Notes: a model not told the origin generated them from the letters alone. A stretch of 58,272 bases of DNA from Bacteroidia bacterium (GCA_026391655.1 JAPLDR010000126.1:1-58272), one strand, 5' to 3'. Positions 33,511 through 43,832 are shown, counted from the stretch's first letter. Program-made: numbers and translations.

Positions 33511-33518
33511 TAGTTTTG
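33511..33518 (+). promoter_or_regulatory. -7 element upstream of the HD/lpx operon
   Basis: TAGTTTTG fits TAnnTTTG. No -33 box stands at the right distance. Transcription would begin about 22 bases before the TTG start of the HD gene. Confidence 0.45.
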
Positions 33519-33546
33519 AATATTCATTTTTTAAATAGAATTTAAC

Positions 33547-34797
33547 TTGAAAAGCTCAAAAAATAAAATCGTAAATGATCCGGTTTGGGGGTTTATTGAA
33601 TTAAACTCTGACCTTCACCTTGAACTTATTGAGCATCCTTATTTTCAGCGTTTGCGACGGATCAAACAATTAGGGCTTTCTTCTCTTGTTTATCCGGGGG
33701 CCAACCATACCCGCTTTGAGCATGCCATTGGTACGATGCATTTAGTTCGATCGGCGCTGGACGTGCTAAAAAGAAAGGGGAACAAAATCACCGAAGAGGA
33801 GGAAGAGGGAGTGATGGTCGCACTTTTGTTACACGACATTGGCCACGGGCCCTTTTCACATGCACTTGAACAGAGTATTGTTCAGGGAGTTTCGCACGAG
33901 GAGCTATCACGTTTTTATATGGACGAATTGAACCGGGAAATGGATGGCCGGCTTAGTTTGGCTATTGATATCTTTCTGAACTGTTATTCCAAAAGATTCC
34001 TTCATCAGTTAGTGAGTGGTCAGCTTGATATGGATCGTCTCGATTTTTTGAAACGTGATAGTTTTTATTCAGGGGTTTCGGAAGGCGTAGTATCGTCTGA
34101 GCGGATCATCCAGATGCTGAATGTCCAACATGATCAGCTCGTTGTTGAGGTTAAGGGAATTTATTCTGTTGAGAAATTTCTGATTGCCCGCCGACTAATG
34201 TACTGGCAGGTTTATTTGCATAAAACGGTTCTCTCTGCGGAGCATATGATGATCAAACTGTTGCAGCGAGCTTCCGATCTGGCATCAAGCGGAGAAAAAG
34301 TGTCGGCAACACCCTACCTTGCTTTATTTTTAAACAAAGAGATCAAAGCCGAAGATTTTCGCTCAGGCGATTTGATCATCAGAAAACGGGCACTTCACCA
34401 TTTTGCCTATCTCGATGATGCTGATATCCTGTGTACCATAAAAGGGTGGATGGAGCATCCGGATCCTATTCTTTCAAATTTGTCGCGTGCACTGATCGAC
34501 CGTAAACTATTCAAGATTAAATTGTCTCAAACTCCGTTTTCAGAAAGCAAGCTTGACAATCTTAGAGAGTTGTCAATCAATAAATTTGGTATAAGCCTGG
34601 AAGAAACTGCCTTTTTTGTGATTGACGGAGAAATTACTAACAGTGCTTATGACGCAGAAGCTGAAAGTATTTATATACTCTATAAAAACGGCAAATTAAA
34701 GGATATTAAGGAAGCTTCAGATATCAATCTGGGAGGATTGACCAAGACTGTACGTAAACATTTTGTGTGTTATCCCAGAGAAATCATTACTAGGTAA
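33547..34797 (+). CDS. HD-domain phosphohydrolase (SAMHD1/dGTPase-like)
   Basis: 416 residues. The start must be TTG (33547): an in-frame TAA lies at 33532-33534 and the next ATG is inside the HD domain. The metal site is '[12 protein letters not shown]' and '[12 protein letters not shown]', followed by '[21 protein letters not shown]', as in the SAMHD1-like group. The substrate may be a deoxynucleoside triphosphate but is not shown. It stands at the head of lpxD-lpxC/fabZ-lpxA, an order that is conserved in Bacteroidetes. Confidence 0.88.
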   Translation: MKSSKNKIVNDPVWGFIELNSDLHLELIEHPYFQRLRRIKQLGLSSLVYPGANHTRFEHAIGTMHLVRSALDVLKRKGNKITEEEEEGVMVALLLHDIGHGPFSHALEQSIVQGVSHEELSRFYMDELNREMDGRLSLAIDIFLNCYSKRFLHQLVSGQLDMDRLDFLKRDSFYSGVSEGVVSSERIIQMLNVQHDQLVVEVKGIYSVEKFLIARRLMYWQVYLHKTVLSAEHMMIKLLQRASDLASSGEKVSATPYLALFLNKEIKAEDFRSGDLIIRKRALHHFAYLDDADILCTIKGWMEHPDPILSNLSRALIDRKLFKIKLSQTPFSESKLDNLRELSINKFGISLEETAFFVIDGEITNSAYDAEAESIYILYKNGKLKDIKEASDINLGGLTKTVRKHFVCYPREIITR

Positions 34798-34840
34798 TTA
34801 TTTTAATTATTTTTGCAGCGTAAAATTTAAAGACGAACGA

Positions 34841-35878
34841 ATGGAGTTTTCGGCAAACGATATTGCAGCTTTACTAAACGGTGAAGTTGAAGGAGATGGC
34901 AAAGTAAAGGTGAGTAATATTTCAAAAATTGACCAGAGTTTGCCCGGCACGCTTACTTTTCTCTCAAATCCCACCTATACCAAATATATTTACACCACTA
35001 CTGCATCTATAGTAATTGTCAATAAAGATTTTAAGGCAGAGAATAGCCTGTCGTGTACTTTAATACGCGTCGAGGATGCCTATGTCGCTCTGGCTACGCT
35101 TCTCGATTTTTACGTTAAAACTCAACCTGTGAAAGTTGGGGTTGAACAGCTCTCCTTTGTCAGCAATTCTGCTACTTTAGGTGAGCAAATTTATATTGGA
35201 GCTTTTGCTTATATTGGTGATAAAGTGTTAACAGGCAAAAATGTAAAGATATATCCTCAGGTTTATATTGGCGATAATGTGAAAATAGGTGATAATACAA
35301 TTCTTTATTCAGGCGTAAAAATTTACGCCAACTGTTCGATTGGTTCCTCTTGTATCCTTCATTCAGGTGCAGTGATTGGTGCTGATGGGTTTGGATTTGC
35401 ACCTAATCCCGATGGAACTTACACCAAGATTGAGCAAATTGGGAATGTCATAATTGAAGACAATGTCGAAATTGGAGCAAATACAACGGTCGATAGCGCT
35501 ACCATGGGATCGACAATTATTCGTGCAGGGGTTAAACTCGACAATCTGATTCAGATTGGTCATAATTGTGAGATCGGAGAAAATACTGTAATGGCTGCTA
35601 TGTCTGGCGTAGCCGGCTCAACGACTATAGGTAAAAACTGTCTTTTTGGCGGCCAGGTTGCTATTGGCGGTCACATAACAATTGGAGAAGGTTCCAAAAT
35701 CGGACCCCGGTCGGGTGTAATGTCACCGGTCAAACCAAATTCCGTTTTATTAGGAGCACCAGCGCTTGATTTCAAATTGTCCATGAAAATATTTTCAATT
35801 ATTAGGAATCTTCCACAATTGCGCGACGACGTTATTGAGCTTCAAAAAAAGATAAAATCAATCGAAAACAATGAATAG
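34841..35878 (+). CDS. lpxD: UDP-3-O-acylglucosamine N-acyltransferase LpxD
   Basis: 345 residues from the ATG at 34841 ('[20 protein letters not shown]'), preferred over an upstream start at 34763 inside the HD gene. The N-terminal uridine-binding domain is followed by a left-handed hexapeptide helix with the catalytic His in '[13 protein letters not shown]'. LpxD adds the second (N-linked) acyl chain in lipid A synthesis. Second gene in the lpx operon. Confidence 0.96.
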   Translation: MEFSANDIAALLNGEVEGDGKVKVSNISKIDQSLPGTLTFLSNPTYTKYIYTTTASIVIVNKDFKAENSLSCTLIRVEDAYVALATLLDFYVKTQPVKVGVEQLSFVSNSATLGEQIYIGAFAYIGDKVLTGKNVKIYPQVYIGDNVKIGDNTILYSGVKIYANCSIGSSCILHSGAVIGADGFGFAPNPDGTYTKIEQIGNVIIEDNVEIGANTTVDSATMGSTIIRAGVKLDNLIQIGHNCEIGENTVMAAMSGVAGSTTIGKNCLFGGQVAIGGHITIGEGSKIGPRSGVMSPVKPNSVLLGAPALDFKLSMKIFSIIRNLPQLRDDVIELQKKIKSIENNE

Positions 35879-35896
35879 TAAGAAAAATTTCGTGAA

Positions 35897-37294
35897 ATGA
35901 TGAGTGTTAAGCAGAATACAATCGAAAGAGAGGTCTCCATATCAGGCAAAGGCCTGCATACTGGTATTGAAGTCAAATTATCGTTTAAGCCTGCACCCGA
36001 AAACTTCGGATTTAAATTTAAACGTAGTGATCTTGCTGGTGAGCCGGTGATTGACGCGAATGTTTCCAAAGTTAGGGGAACATCACGCGGAACCGTATTA
36101 AAAGACGGAGATGTTGTGATAAGTACAATTGAGCATGTAATGGCGGCACTGATCGGAACCGAAATAGATAATGTTTTGATTGAGATGAATGGTTCGGAAG
36201 CTCCAATCCTTGACGGAAGTGCTGCACCATATGCAAAAATACTAAGCGAAGCCGGGTTGGTCCATCAAAATGCTGATCGTGAATACTTTGAGATTAAAAG
36301 AAAAATTGTTTATAGAAATGTTGAAACCGGTACCGAATTAATCGCTTACCCGGATGATGATTTCAGTATTGATGTCATGATTTCGTATAATTCGATTGTT
36401 CTTGATAATCAATATGCCAGCTATAATAGCCAGACTAATTTCTTAGCAGAAATTGCTCCATGCCGTACTTTCGTTTTTGTCCGAGAACTTGAAATGCTTT
36501 TGAAAAATAATCTGGTAAAAGGTGGGGACGTCGACAATGCCATTGTGATCATGGATCAGCCGATGGCGCTTGAAGAGTTGAACCGAATTGCCGATTTGTT
36601 TAATCAAAAACATATTGAAGTCAACAAAATAGGAATTTTAAACAATATTACGCTGCGTTTCGACAACGAATGTGCTCGGCATAAGTTGCTCGATGTAATC
36701 GGAGATCTTGCACTAATCGGGAAACGAATCAAAGGGAGGATTGTTGCAAAAAGACCTGGCCATGGACCGAATACGGAATTTGCCAAGATGCTTCAAAAGG
36801 ATTATCTTAAATGCATTTCCGAAAATACGGCGCCTGAATATGATCCAAATAAGCCCCCATTGTACGATGTAAATATGATCAAGAAAATGTTGCCACACCG
36901 CAATCCCTTCTTGTTGCTTGATAAAGTGATTGAGAAAGGAGCTGATTATATTATTGGTGTGAAGAATGTAACGATGAATGAACCGTTTTTTGTTGGTCAT
37001 TTTCCTGCAGAACCCGTAATGCCAGGAGTTCTTATTATTGAGGCGATGGCCCAATGCGGTGGAGTTTTTGTAATTAGCTCACAACCACCTGACGGTGATT
37101 ATTCCACCTATTTCATGACGATGGACAGTATCAAATTCCGCAAGAAAGTTGTACCGGGCGATACGCTGATTTTCAGGTTAAAATTACTCGGTCCCATCCG
37201 TCGTGGAATTGCCAATATGAGAGCTATTGCTTTCGTTGGTGATACTGTGGTTTGTGAAGGTGAATTTATGGCTCAAATTGTAAAAACCAAGTAA
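35897..37294 (+). CDS. lpxC/fabZ: Fused LpxC deacetylase / FabZ dehydratase
   Basis: 465 residues. The N-terminal LpxC part (1-300) has its zinc ligands in 'STIEHVMAAL' and in 'HKLLDVIGDLALIG', plus the catalytic His in 'KRPGHGPN'. The FabZ hotdog domain (about 310-465) has 'LPHRNPFLLLDKV' and 'FVGHFPAEPVMPGVLIIEAMAQ'. LpxC performs the first committed step of lipid A synthesis; FabZ dehydrates 3-hydroxyacyl-ACP. The fusion is a known trait of Bacteroidetes and balances the shared hydroxyacyl pool. Start may be the second Met. Confidence 0.97.
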   Translation: MMSVKQNTIEREVSISGKGLHTGIEVKLSFKPAPENFGFKFKRSDLAGEPVIDANVSKVRGTSRGTVLKDGDVVISTIEHVMAALIGTEIDNVLIEMNGSEAPILDGSAAPYAKILSEAGLVHQNADREYFEIKRKIVYRNVETGTELIAYPDDDFSIDVMISYNSIVLDNQYASYNSQTNFLAEIAPCRTFVFVRELEMLLKNNLVKGGDVDNAIVIMDQPMALEELNRIADLFNQKHIEVNKIGILNNITLRFDNECARHKLLDVIGDLALIGKRIKGRIVAKRPGHGPNTEFAKMLQKDYLKCISENTAPEYDPNKPPLYDVNMIKKMLPHRNPFLLLDKVIEKGADYIIGVKNVTMNEPFFVGHFPAEPVMPGVLIIEAMAQCGGVFVISSQPPDGDYSTYFMTMDSIKFRKKVVPGDTLIFRLKLLGPIRRGIANMRAIAFVGDTVVCEGEFMAQIVKTK

Positions 37295-37337
37295 AGATTA
37301 AGGTACATCTAAATGCCAGTTTTTTAATTAAACAACA

Positions 37338-38120
37338 ATGAATCAACCATTAGCAAATATTCATCCGAATGCAACGATTGGCGCGGGTGTTATCATTGAA
37401 CCGTTCGCTACAGTTTCGAACGATGTAATTATTGGCGACGGATCATACATAGGTCCTACTGCCACCATTTTACCTGGTTGCCGTATTGGCAAAAACTGCA
37501 GGATATTTTCCGGTGCAGTAATTGGCGGCGAACCACAAGACCTGAAGTTTAAAGGAGAATACTCAACTGTTGAAATTGGAGATAATACAACAATCAGGGA
37601 GTGTGTTACCGTAAACAGGGGTACATCGGCCAAAGGGAAAACGGTTATTGGCAGCAACTGCCTCATTATGGCTTATGTACATGTTGCACACGATTGTATC
37701 GTTGGAGATAGTGTAATTCTTGTAAACTCTGTTGCCCTGGCAGGCGAGGTGGTTGTTGACGATTTCGCAATTATCGGTGGTCAAACTGGAATTCATCAGT
37801 TCTGCCACATCGGGAAACATGTGATGCTCTCAGGTGGCTCGCTGGTACGCAAAGACGTTCCTCCATATATAAAAGCCGGGCGCGAACCGCTATCCTTTGC
37901 CGGAGTCAATTCAATCGGTCTGCGACGCAGAGGATTCTCCAATGAGGTCATCTGCCAGATTCAGGACATCTACCGGATCATTTATCAGAAAGGATATAAC
38001 AATAGTCAGGCACTCGAAGTGATTGAAGCTGAGATGCAGGCGTCACGCGAGCGCGATGAAATCCTCCTCTTCCTTAAGGATTCGAAAAGAGGCATTATAA
38101 AAGGATACTTCCCTGATTGA
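37338..38120 (+). CDS. lpxA: UDP-N-acetylglucosamine O-acyltransferase LpxA
   Basis: 260 residues. Hexapeptide repeats ('IHPNATIGAGVIIEPFATVS') form the left-handed helix; the catalytic His lies in 'MAYVHVAHDCIVGD'. The C-terminal helical domain starts near 'GLRRRGFSNEVICQIQDIYR'. It adds the first acyl chain to UDP-GlcNAc. Last gene of the lpx operon; a strong hairpin follows. Confidence 0.97.
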   Translation: MNQPLANIHPNATIGAGVIIEPFATVSNDVIIGDGSYIGPTATILPGCRIGKNCRIFSGAVIGGEPQDLKFKGEYSTVEIGDNTTIRECVTVNRGTSAKGKTVIGSNCLIMAYVHVAHDCIVGDSVILVNSVALAGEVVVDDFAIIGGQTGIHQFCHIGKHVMLSGGSLVRKDVPPYIKAGREPLSFAGVNSIGLRRRGFSNEVICQIQDIYRIIYQKGYNNSQALEVIEAEMQASRERDEILLFLKDSKRGIIKGYFPD

Positions 38121-38146
38121 ATAATATTTGATTTAACAGATAATCA

Positions 38147-38192
38147 AAATACTAAGAGGGCAGATGAGTTATTATCTGCCCTCTTAGTATTT
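38147..38192. terminator. Bidirectional terminator after lpxA
   Basis: Arms 38147-38165 and 38174-38192 are exact 19-bp inverted copies with an 8-base loop. It lies between the convergent lpxA and DUF6427-like genes. The flanking A and T runs are short, but the stem is long. Confidence 0.78.
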
Positions 38193-38279
38193 GTAGGCTG
38201 TTATTAATTTGGATTGAACTAGTTATCGAAACCCTCTTTTCTCCAGCTAAAACAGGAGACAATTCAGCAGGAGGCAATC

Positions 38280-39266
38280 CTAATAAAAGAAAAGTGCAGA
38301 AACCATGGTTCCCAGGTAGATCCATGTTAAAATCTCTTTCCAGATATATTTCTGGTCGGAAAGCAGGAAGTGGGAGATAAAAAAAGCGACTGGAATCGTT
38401 GACATGGCGACGATCTCTATCCCAATGGTAACCAGTCCTAAAGCTGAAGCTAGCACCAAACCAAGCATCCAGTAGAAAATAACAAAATACTTTCGTGAAC
38501 TCACTTTCATCATGTGGTAAACAGAGACAACCGACAAGCTTCCGAGGATTGAAACAAATGCAACTACAACAGTAAGAAATAAAAAATAAGGTTCAATCAG
38601 ATAAGAATTATGACTGGTCCAAAGCATCTGGATAATATCTTTCCACATCGAAGAGGAAGAATCACTTAAAAATGAAATGGTCCACATAAATAGCCATGGT
38701 GCTCCAAATCCAAGGATCGGAACAACCAGCAGTCTCCAGTTTTCGCTTTTTTGTAAAACAAAAATGGCGATCCAAACCAATGGGAATAGTATTAAGGCGG
38801 GAAGGTAGAATAAGGAGGCTAATGACAGAAAAAATGAAGCATTAAAAGTGAAATTAATCTCTACCGGTTTATGATAGGTATCAAAAATGAAATAGACTGA
38901 TATTAAGATAAGTAGCGTCGCAATATGAACCGGAAGAAGTGAGTGAAGTACCTGAAGTGAAGACACAGTTATCAGGTAGATTATTCCGGGAAGATACGAT
39001 CTCTTTTTCAGAAAAAGAAACGTAGAACCCAATTGCGCAACAAAAAAAGAATTGATCAGAACCAGGCAAAAGGCGATAAAAACCTGCCAAAAATCCTGCT
39101 CTTTTAACAGATTATAAAGCAAATAGTAAAGCGGCATGGCTCCATTTGCCAGTTTAATATCCAATAGGGTGGGGGACTGAAAACTATGCATCCAGAAAAG
39201 AACGCCAGTAATAGGAATCAATAGCGTACTGAAAAGCGTATTACTCTTTATAATGCGTAGTAACAT
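38280..39266 (-). CDS. Polytopic membrane protein (DUF6427-like)
   Basis: 328 residues, about 9 membrane helices. The N-terminal 'FSTLLIPITGVLFWMHSF' and a middle 'ALILFPLVWIAIFVLQK' with 'LVVPILGFGAPW' match the general look of DUF6427, a Bacteroidetes membrane family often found beside purD. Function unknown. It starts 11 bases after the purD stop and is probably cotranscribed. Confidence 0.65.
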   Translation of the reverse strand: MLLRIIKSNTLFSTLLIPITGVLFWMHSFQSPTLLDIKLANGAMPLYYLLYNLLKEQDFWQVFIAFCLVLINSFFVAQLGSTFLFLKKRSYLPGIIYLITVSSLQVLHSLLPVHIATLLILISVYFIFDTYHKPVEINFTFNASFFLSLASLFYLPALILFPLVWIAIFVLQKSENWRLLVVPILGFGAPWLFMWTISFLSDSSSSMWKDIIQMLWTSHNSYLIEPYFLFLTVVVAFVSILGSLSVVSVYHMMKVSSRKYFVIFYWMLGLVLASALGLVTIGIEIVAMSTIPVAFFISHFLLSDQKYIWKEILTWIYLGTMVSALFFY

Positions 39267-39277
39267 AAAGTCGTAGT

Positions 39278-40546
39278 TTAAAGATCAAAACCTAAATCTT
39301 TTCGAAAGTACATATTTTTAAACTGAATCTTCGAGGCATTTTGGTATGATAATTTAAGCGCCTCCTTGAAATCTTTCCCCTTCGAACTTACAGACAGCAC
39401 CCTACCTCCGTTGGTTACCACGTCGTTTCCCGAAATTCTTGTACCGGCATGAAAGAGGATACTGCCGGAAACTTTATCCATATCAGTAATTACATCTCCT
39501 TTTTCATAGGCTCCGGGATATCCGCCTGCAACCAACATTACAGTAACAGCGGAGTCAGCATCAATATCAAGCTGACGATCGGCCAAATCACCGTTGGCAA
39601 CACCTTCGAACAGATCAACCAGATCCGATTTTAATCTTAGTATAACTGCCTCCGTTTCCGGATCTCCCATTCGGACATTGTACTCAATTACAAATGGTTC
39701 AGAATTAACACTGATTAATCCGAAAAATATAAACCCTTTGTATTCAATCCCATCACTGTGCAAACCATTTACAGTCGGGATTACAATTCGCTCCTCTACT
39801 TTCTTCATGAAAATTTCATCGGCAAAAGGAACCGGTGATATTGCACCCATTCCTCCAGTATTCAATCCGGTATCTCCTACTCCAATCCTTTTGTAGTCTT
39901 TCGCAACAGGCAGAATCTTATAGTTTTTCCCATCGGTCAGGGCAAATACCGAACACTCAATACCGGTCAGAAATTCTTCAATCACAACAGTTTCGCTGGC
40001 CTGTCCAAACATTCCACCGAGCATTTTGCGCAATACCTGTTCCGCTTCGTCCACATTCTCAATAATCAGAACACCTTTGCCGGCTGCCAGACCATCAGCT
40101 TTAAGCACATACGGAGCTTTTAAACTATGGATAAAACTGATTCCTTGTTCAAGATTATCTTTTGTTACTGAATAGTATGCAGCTGTTGGAATACTATAGC
40201 GCATCATAAACTCTTTTGCGTAATCTTTACTCCCCTCAAGCATGGCTCCGCGACGAACCGGGCCAATGACAGGAACAAGTTTTAGTAACTCGTCGGCCAG
40301 AAAAAAGTCATGAATTCCTTCAACCAAAGGTACTTCAGGTCCAACAACCACCATATCTATCTTCTTATCCAATACAGCTTTACGGATTGCCTTAAAATCG
40401 GCAACTCCGATTTCAAGGTTGGTTCCAAATTCAGCAGTTCCAGTATTGCCAGGAGCTATGAAGAGTTGACCAATTTTCGGACTCTGACTAATTTTCCAGG
40501 CAAATGCATGTTCCCTTCCTCCTGAGCCAATGATAAGAATATTCAT
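39278..40546 (-). CDS. purD: Phosphoribosylamine-glycine ligase PurD
   Basis: 422 residues. 'MNILIIGSGGREHAFAWK' opens the N-domain; the ATP-grasp region has 'VLKADGLAAGKGVLI' and 'IEEFLTGIECSVFALTDGK'; 'NTGGMGAISP' and 'EYNVRMGDPETEAV' are the family signatures. PurD makes glycinamide ribonucleotide in purine synthesis. It is the first gene of a pair with a membrane protein. A hairpin-bearing leader lies upstream. Confidence 0.97.
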   Translation of the reverse strand: MNILIIGSGGREHAFAWKISQSPKIGQLFIAPGNTGTAEFGTNLEIGVADFKAIRKAVLDKKIDMVVVGPEVPLVEGIHDFFLADELLKLVPVIGPVRRGAMLEGSKDYAKEFMMRYSIPTAAYYSVTKDNLEQGISFIHSLKAPYVLKADGLAAGKGVLIIENVDEAEQVLRKMLGGMFGQASETVVIEEFLTGIECSVFALTDGKNYKILPVAKDYKRIGVGDTGLNTGGMGAISPVPFADEIFMKKVEERIVIPTVNGLHSDGIEYKGFIFFGLISVNSEPFVIEYNVRMGDPETEAVILRLKSDLVDLFEGVANGDLADRQLDIDADSAVTVMLVAGGYPGAYEKGDVITDMDKVSGSILFHAGTRISGNDVVTNGGRVLSVSSKGKDFKEALKLSYQNASKIQFKNMYFRKDLGFDL

Positions 40547-40574
40547 GTGTGTATAATTTGTTTTTTAAATGTCA

Positions 40575-40659
40575 CATGGAACCCTCAGAGATATTCATCT
40601 TCTTTGGTGAGTTTTTGATCCTGAGGGTTTCATGTTTTTCTATCTGATGTACAAACCTA
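40575..40659 (-). promoter_or_regulatory. purD leader: -7 element and 14-bp hairpin
   Basis: TAGGTTTG on the minus strand (40659-40652) fits the -7 consensus; no -33 box is seen. The RNA would begin near 40645 and fold CTGAGGGTTTCATG (40621-40634) against 40575-40588 with one mismatch and a 32-base loop. On the other strand the hairpin is followed by TTTTTC, so it could also terminate antisense transcripts. Confidence 0.45.
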
Positions 40660-40826
40660 ATGAAATAAAAAACGTCTTCGAAAACACTTATTGTCTTCGT
40701 TGGCAGACACTATTGGGCTGAACGTTTCGCAGTGCAAAATAAACAAAATTTTAAGCCAAAGACAGCCAAATATATTAAATTAAGGTATCTTCACCCCTTC
40801 AAACTACATAATTAAAATCTCAAATC

Positions 40827-41717
40827 ATGGAAGATAATATATCGAGACGAAATTTTATTCAGAAAAGCGTCGTTGCCGGTATCGGACTTGCAACCATTAA
40901 TCCACTTTCGGCCTGGGCAAAATCTGAAAAACCGGCTATGAAACTTGGGCTGGTGACCTACCAGTGGGCGAAAGACTGGGATTTACCAACATTGATTGCT
41001 AACTGTGTGAAAACCGGTGTGCTTGGGGTTGAACTGAGAACCGAGCATGCTCATGGAGTGGAGACTAAATTAAACGCAGTTCAGCGTGCCGAAGTGAAAA
41101 AAATGTTTGCCGACAGTCCGGTCACGTGTGTAGGATATGGTGCCAATTTCGAGTACCACAGTCCTGATTCAGCTAAGCTTCGATTGAATATCGATCAGAC
41201 AAAAGAGTATATAAAACTTTGTAAAGATATCGGTGCCACAGGTATCAAGGTGAAACCGAATGACTTACCTGACAGTGTCGAAAAGGAGAAAACTATCGCC
41301 CAGATTGCAGCTTCGTTAAACGAGGTTGGGAAATTCGCCCGCGATTACGGACAACTCGTCAGGGTTGAAGTACACGGGAATAAAACACAGGAACTGCCTA
41401 ATATGAAAGCAATTTTCGATCAGATAACCGAGAAAAACGTAAAGATGTGCTGGAACTGTAACGATCAGGATCTTCTGCCTCCTGGACTTGAAGGGAACTT
41501 CAATAGTGTTAAAAAGTGGTTTGGTGATACCGTACATGTACGTGAATTTAATGTAGGAAATTATCCTTACCAGCAACTTTTCAATCTTTTCTCAGGGATC
41601 AATTATAATGGATGGATTCTTCTCGAAGCGCGTACGGAGCCTGCCGATAAAATAGCGGCCTTAAAGGAACAGTTAGTGCTTTTCAATCAGCTTGTTGCTA
41701 ATTCGAAGAAAGGGTAA
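40827..41717 (+). CDS. Tat-exported sugar phosphate isomerase/epimerase family protein
   Basis: 296 residues. The twin-arginine signal is 'NISRRNFIQKSVVAGIGL', processed near residue 32. The rest is a xylose-isomerase-like TIM barrel: 'KLGLVTYQWAKDWDL', 'GVLGVELRTEHAHGV', 'GATGIKVKPND', 'LVRVEVHGNKT', ending 'YNGWILLEARTEP'. Acidic and His metal ligands are in place. The substrate is unknown; exported members of this fold in Bacteroidetes often act on sugar derivatives. A good terminator follows. Confidence 0.85.
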   Translation: MEDNISRRNFIQKSVVAGIGLATINPLSAWAKSEKPAMKLGLVTYQWAKDWDLPTLIANCVKTGVLGVELRTEHAHGVETKLNAVQRAEVKKMFADSPVTCVGYGANFEYHSPDSAKLRLNIDQTKEYIKLCKDIGATGIKVKPNDLPDSVEKEKTIAQIAASLNEVGKFARDYGQLVRVEVHGNKTQELPNMKAIFDQITEKNVKMCWNCNDQDLLPPGLEGNFNSVKKWFGDTVHVREFNVGNYPYQQLFNLFSGINYNGWILLEARTEPADKIAALKEQLVLFNQLVANSKKG

Positions 41718-41728
41718 AAGTTCTATCT

Positions 41729-41765
41729 ACAAAAGGTGCATAAATAATGCAACCTTTTGTATTTC
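41729..41765 (+). terminator. Intrinsic terminator
   Basis: ACAAAAGGTGCAT (41729-41741) pairs with ATGCAACCTTTTGT (41747-41760) with one bulge and a 5-base loop; T-rich sequence follows. It ends the transcript of the exported TIM-barrel gene. Confidence 0.7.
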
Positions 41766-41795
41766 TTTCTAACAGGTAAGTACATACAACCTTTA

Positions 41796-42521
41796 ATGAA
41801 TAGCAGGCAGATATATATTGAAAGCATAGGCGCAGTAACAATAAGCAAAAACCGTCAGGCCACGCGGTTTAAAATCACCATCCGACCCGACGGAACAATT
41901 AGGGTAACAATCCCCTGGATTGCTTCATTTCGTAGCGGGGAGACCTTTCTCTCCGAGCATATTCAATGGATATCTCAAGCAAAAGACAAACTTGCTAAAA
42001 AACAGTGTGCTCCAAAATTGATTCAGCCTGGTCATCTGTTCTCCACACGAAATTTTCAATACAATGTTTGTTCTGCTGATGTACCCCGATTTAAAATCAG
42101 GTATTCACATAGAGAGAAATGTGTTAACTTCGAATATCCAAAAAATCAATTAATTGAGTCTGAAGAATTGCAAAGCAAACTTGAGGTTGCTATTGAAAAT
42201 GTTCTTCGGTTTGATGCCAAACAATACTTACCAGCACGAATTACAGAGCTGGCATCAAATCTGGGCTACACTTATCAGAAAGTAACCATTAAAAACAATA
42301 AAACCAACTGGGGAAGTTGCTCGAACCGGAAGAACATCAATCTTAATCTTCATCTCATGCGACTGAGTGACAGATTAATAGATTATATAATTGTCCACGA
42401 GCTTGTCCATACTGTCATTCCAAATCATGGATCAGAATTCAAGGCAACCATGCAAAAACATTTTCAGGATGCATCCGAAATAGAAAAGGAGCTTAAGAAA
42501 ACAAAAACGGGAATCTATTAA
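41796..42521 (+). CDS. YgjP-like zinc metallopeptidase-fold protein (DUF45)
   Basis: 241 residues from ATG 41796; a TTG at 41757 would add 13 residues but overlaps the terminator hairpin. The metal site is 'HELVHTVIPNHGSEF' (HExxH plus a downstream His), preceded by the family's 'NNKTNWGSCS' and 'INLNLHLMRLSDRLIDYIIVHEL'. This is the YgjP/SprT-like group, found near restriction-modification genes but with no established role. It converges tightly on the phosphate permease gene. Confidence 0.85.
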   Translation: MNSRQIYIESIGAVTISKNRQATRFKITIRPDGTIRVTIPWIASFRSGETFLSEHIQWISQAKDKLAKKQCAPKLIQPGHLFSTRNFQYNVCSADVPRFKIRYSHREKCVNFEYPKNQLIESEELQSKLEVAIENVLRFDAKQYLPARITELASNLGYTYQKVTIKNNKTNWGSCSNRKNINLNLHLMRLSDRLIDYIIVHELVHTVIPNHGSEFKATMQKHFQDASEIEKELKKTKTGIY

Positions 42522-42523
42522 AA

Positions 42524-43567
42524 TCAAAAATGTAACAATCCGGCATGATCGGCCATCACGGTCAGGGTGTAAGAAAGAATAAATGCAATCACCGGGGCAA
42601 TAAACCAGATGATCCATAGCCTCTTTACTACCTTATTCGAAAAGGTCTCTTTCCATCCTTTCTTCGACACACTCAATGCAAAGATTGCAAAAGTGTTTAA
42701 CTGAACCAATGATGTTGGTATACCACGGCTAACTGAGGCAGCAAGCAACAGCGAAGCAGTAATTACAGAGATGATCGAAGCTTCCACTTTCCCTATCGCT
42801 ACAATTTCGGTTCCGGTTTTCACGATCAATTTCCGGCCAAAAATCGAGCTTCCGATCCCAAATGACGGGGCAATAATCAAGGTTGCAAGAATCATGATCA
42901 GTACAAAATTTCCACTGGTTGGATTAATATGTAATTCATTGGTAATCATGGATGCGATAGGTCCTGAGGCATTGGCAACATTGTTCGATCCAATCGAAAA
43001 TGCCACATAACAGCTGGTTATAATTACGACCCAACGAAATAACGACTGTCTTTTAATCGTTTGAAAATATCCCGGATGTTTGTTGTCGAATCGTTTAATA
43101 TAAACATTGGCAATAAGATACATAATTCCAAACGAGATGATGGGAAGCACAACCCATGTTGGGATGATCTCCCAAAAAACCTTTTTAACGTTGAGCTGAT
43201 TCAAATAAAATGCCGGTGCAGCCAATGCAAGAACCGTTGATTGTGAAGTCGATTGAGGAACTCCGAGCAGGTTCGCAAAAAGGAGTGAAAGTGCCACGGA
43301 AAAAAGGATTATGGTCGTCAATGCATAATTCAGACTTTCAGCAGGAATAATTCCTTTACCCAATGTGATGGCGGTGTTCTTCCCTGCAAGCAATGCTCCT
43401 ACAAGAACGCATAACCCGAAAAGTCCTGGAATAAGATCTTTTCGTAATATTCCTGAACCATAAGCAGTTGCAAAAGATGGAGAAGTGCCGCTGCCTCCCA
43501 TATTAATCGCCAGAAACATGGCAACCAAAAATGGCAGCAGCAACCCGTTAAGCATTGGTGACAACAT
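42524..43567 (-). CDS. Inorganic phosphate permease (PiT family)
   Basis: 347 residues from the ATG at 43567; a TTG at 43600 would add 11 residues. About ten membrane helices. The inverted PiT signatures are 'MGGSGTSPSFATAYGSG' near the start and 'SIGSNNVANASGPI' in the second half, with 'LGVPQSTSQSTVLALAAP' between. PiT proteins take up phosphate with H+ or Na+. No phoU-like gene adjoins. Its stop is 2 bases from that of the YgjP-like gene. Confidence 0.87.
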   Translation of the reverse strand: MLSPMLNGLLLPFLVAMFLAINMGGSGTSPSFATAYGSGILRKDLIPGLFGLCVLVGALLAGKNTAITLGKGIIPAESLNYALTTIILFSVALSLLFANLLGVPQSTSQSTVLALAAPAFYLNQLNVKKVFWEIIPTWVVLPIISFGIMYLIANVYIKRFDNKHPGYFQTIKRQSLFRWVVIITSCYVAFSIGSNNVANASGPIASMITNELHINPTSGNFVLIMILATLIIAPSFGIGSSIFGRKLIVKTGTEIVAIGKVEASIISVITASLLLAASVSRGIPTSLVQLNTFAIFALSVSKKGWKETFSNKVVKRLWIIWFIAPVIAFILSYTLTVMADHAGLLHF

Positions 43568-43727
43568 ATTCAAAAAATTTTTGCCTGCGAAGTTATCCAA
43601 TTAAGGCTAAAACGCAAATAAATTTTGGAATCATCAAAAAAACGGAGAACTTTGAAGCAATGAAAAACTGATTTATTGAGGTATCTGAAATAAAAATTTA
43701 TATCTGAATGGATAAAAATGCGGCTGG

Positions 43728-43743
43728 TCCCGATGCATCGGGA
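43728..43743. repeat. 16-bp perfect palindrome in a repeat-rich gap
   Basis: TCCCGATGCATCGGGA, followed within 60 bases by partly inverted repeats (CAACTGG...CCAGTTG, GCAAGTTGCAAGC). The TCCCG/CGGGA core is shared with the hairpin at 19282-19314, so both may belong to one dispersed family. Confidence 0.5.
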
Positions 43744-43832
43744 GCAACTGGTTACTGGCGAAGAGCTGCAAGTTGCAAGCCGCCAGTTGCTTGAGTAAAT
43801 GGCTCACATAAAAAATTGTAAAGATATTAAGA

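Noticed and set aside
34763-34840. Longer start of lpxD
   Set aside because: It lies inside the HD gene; LpxD starts at 'MEFSAND'.
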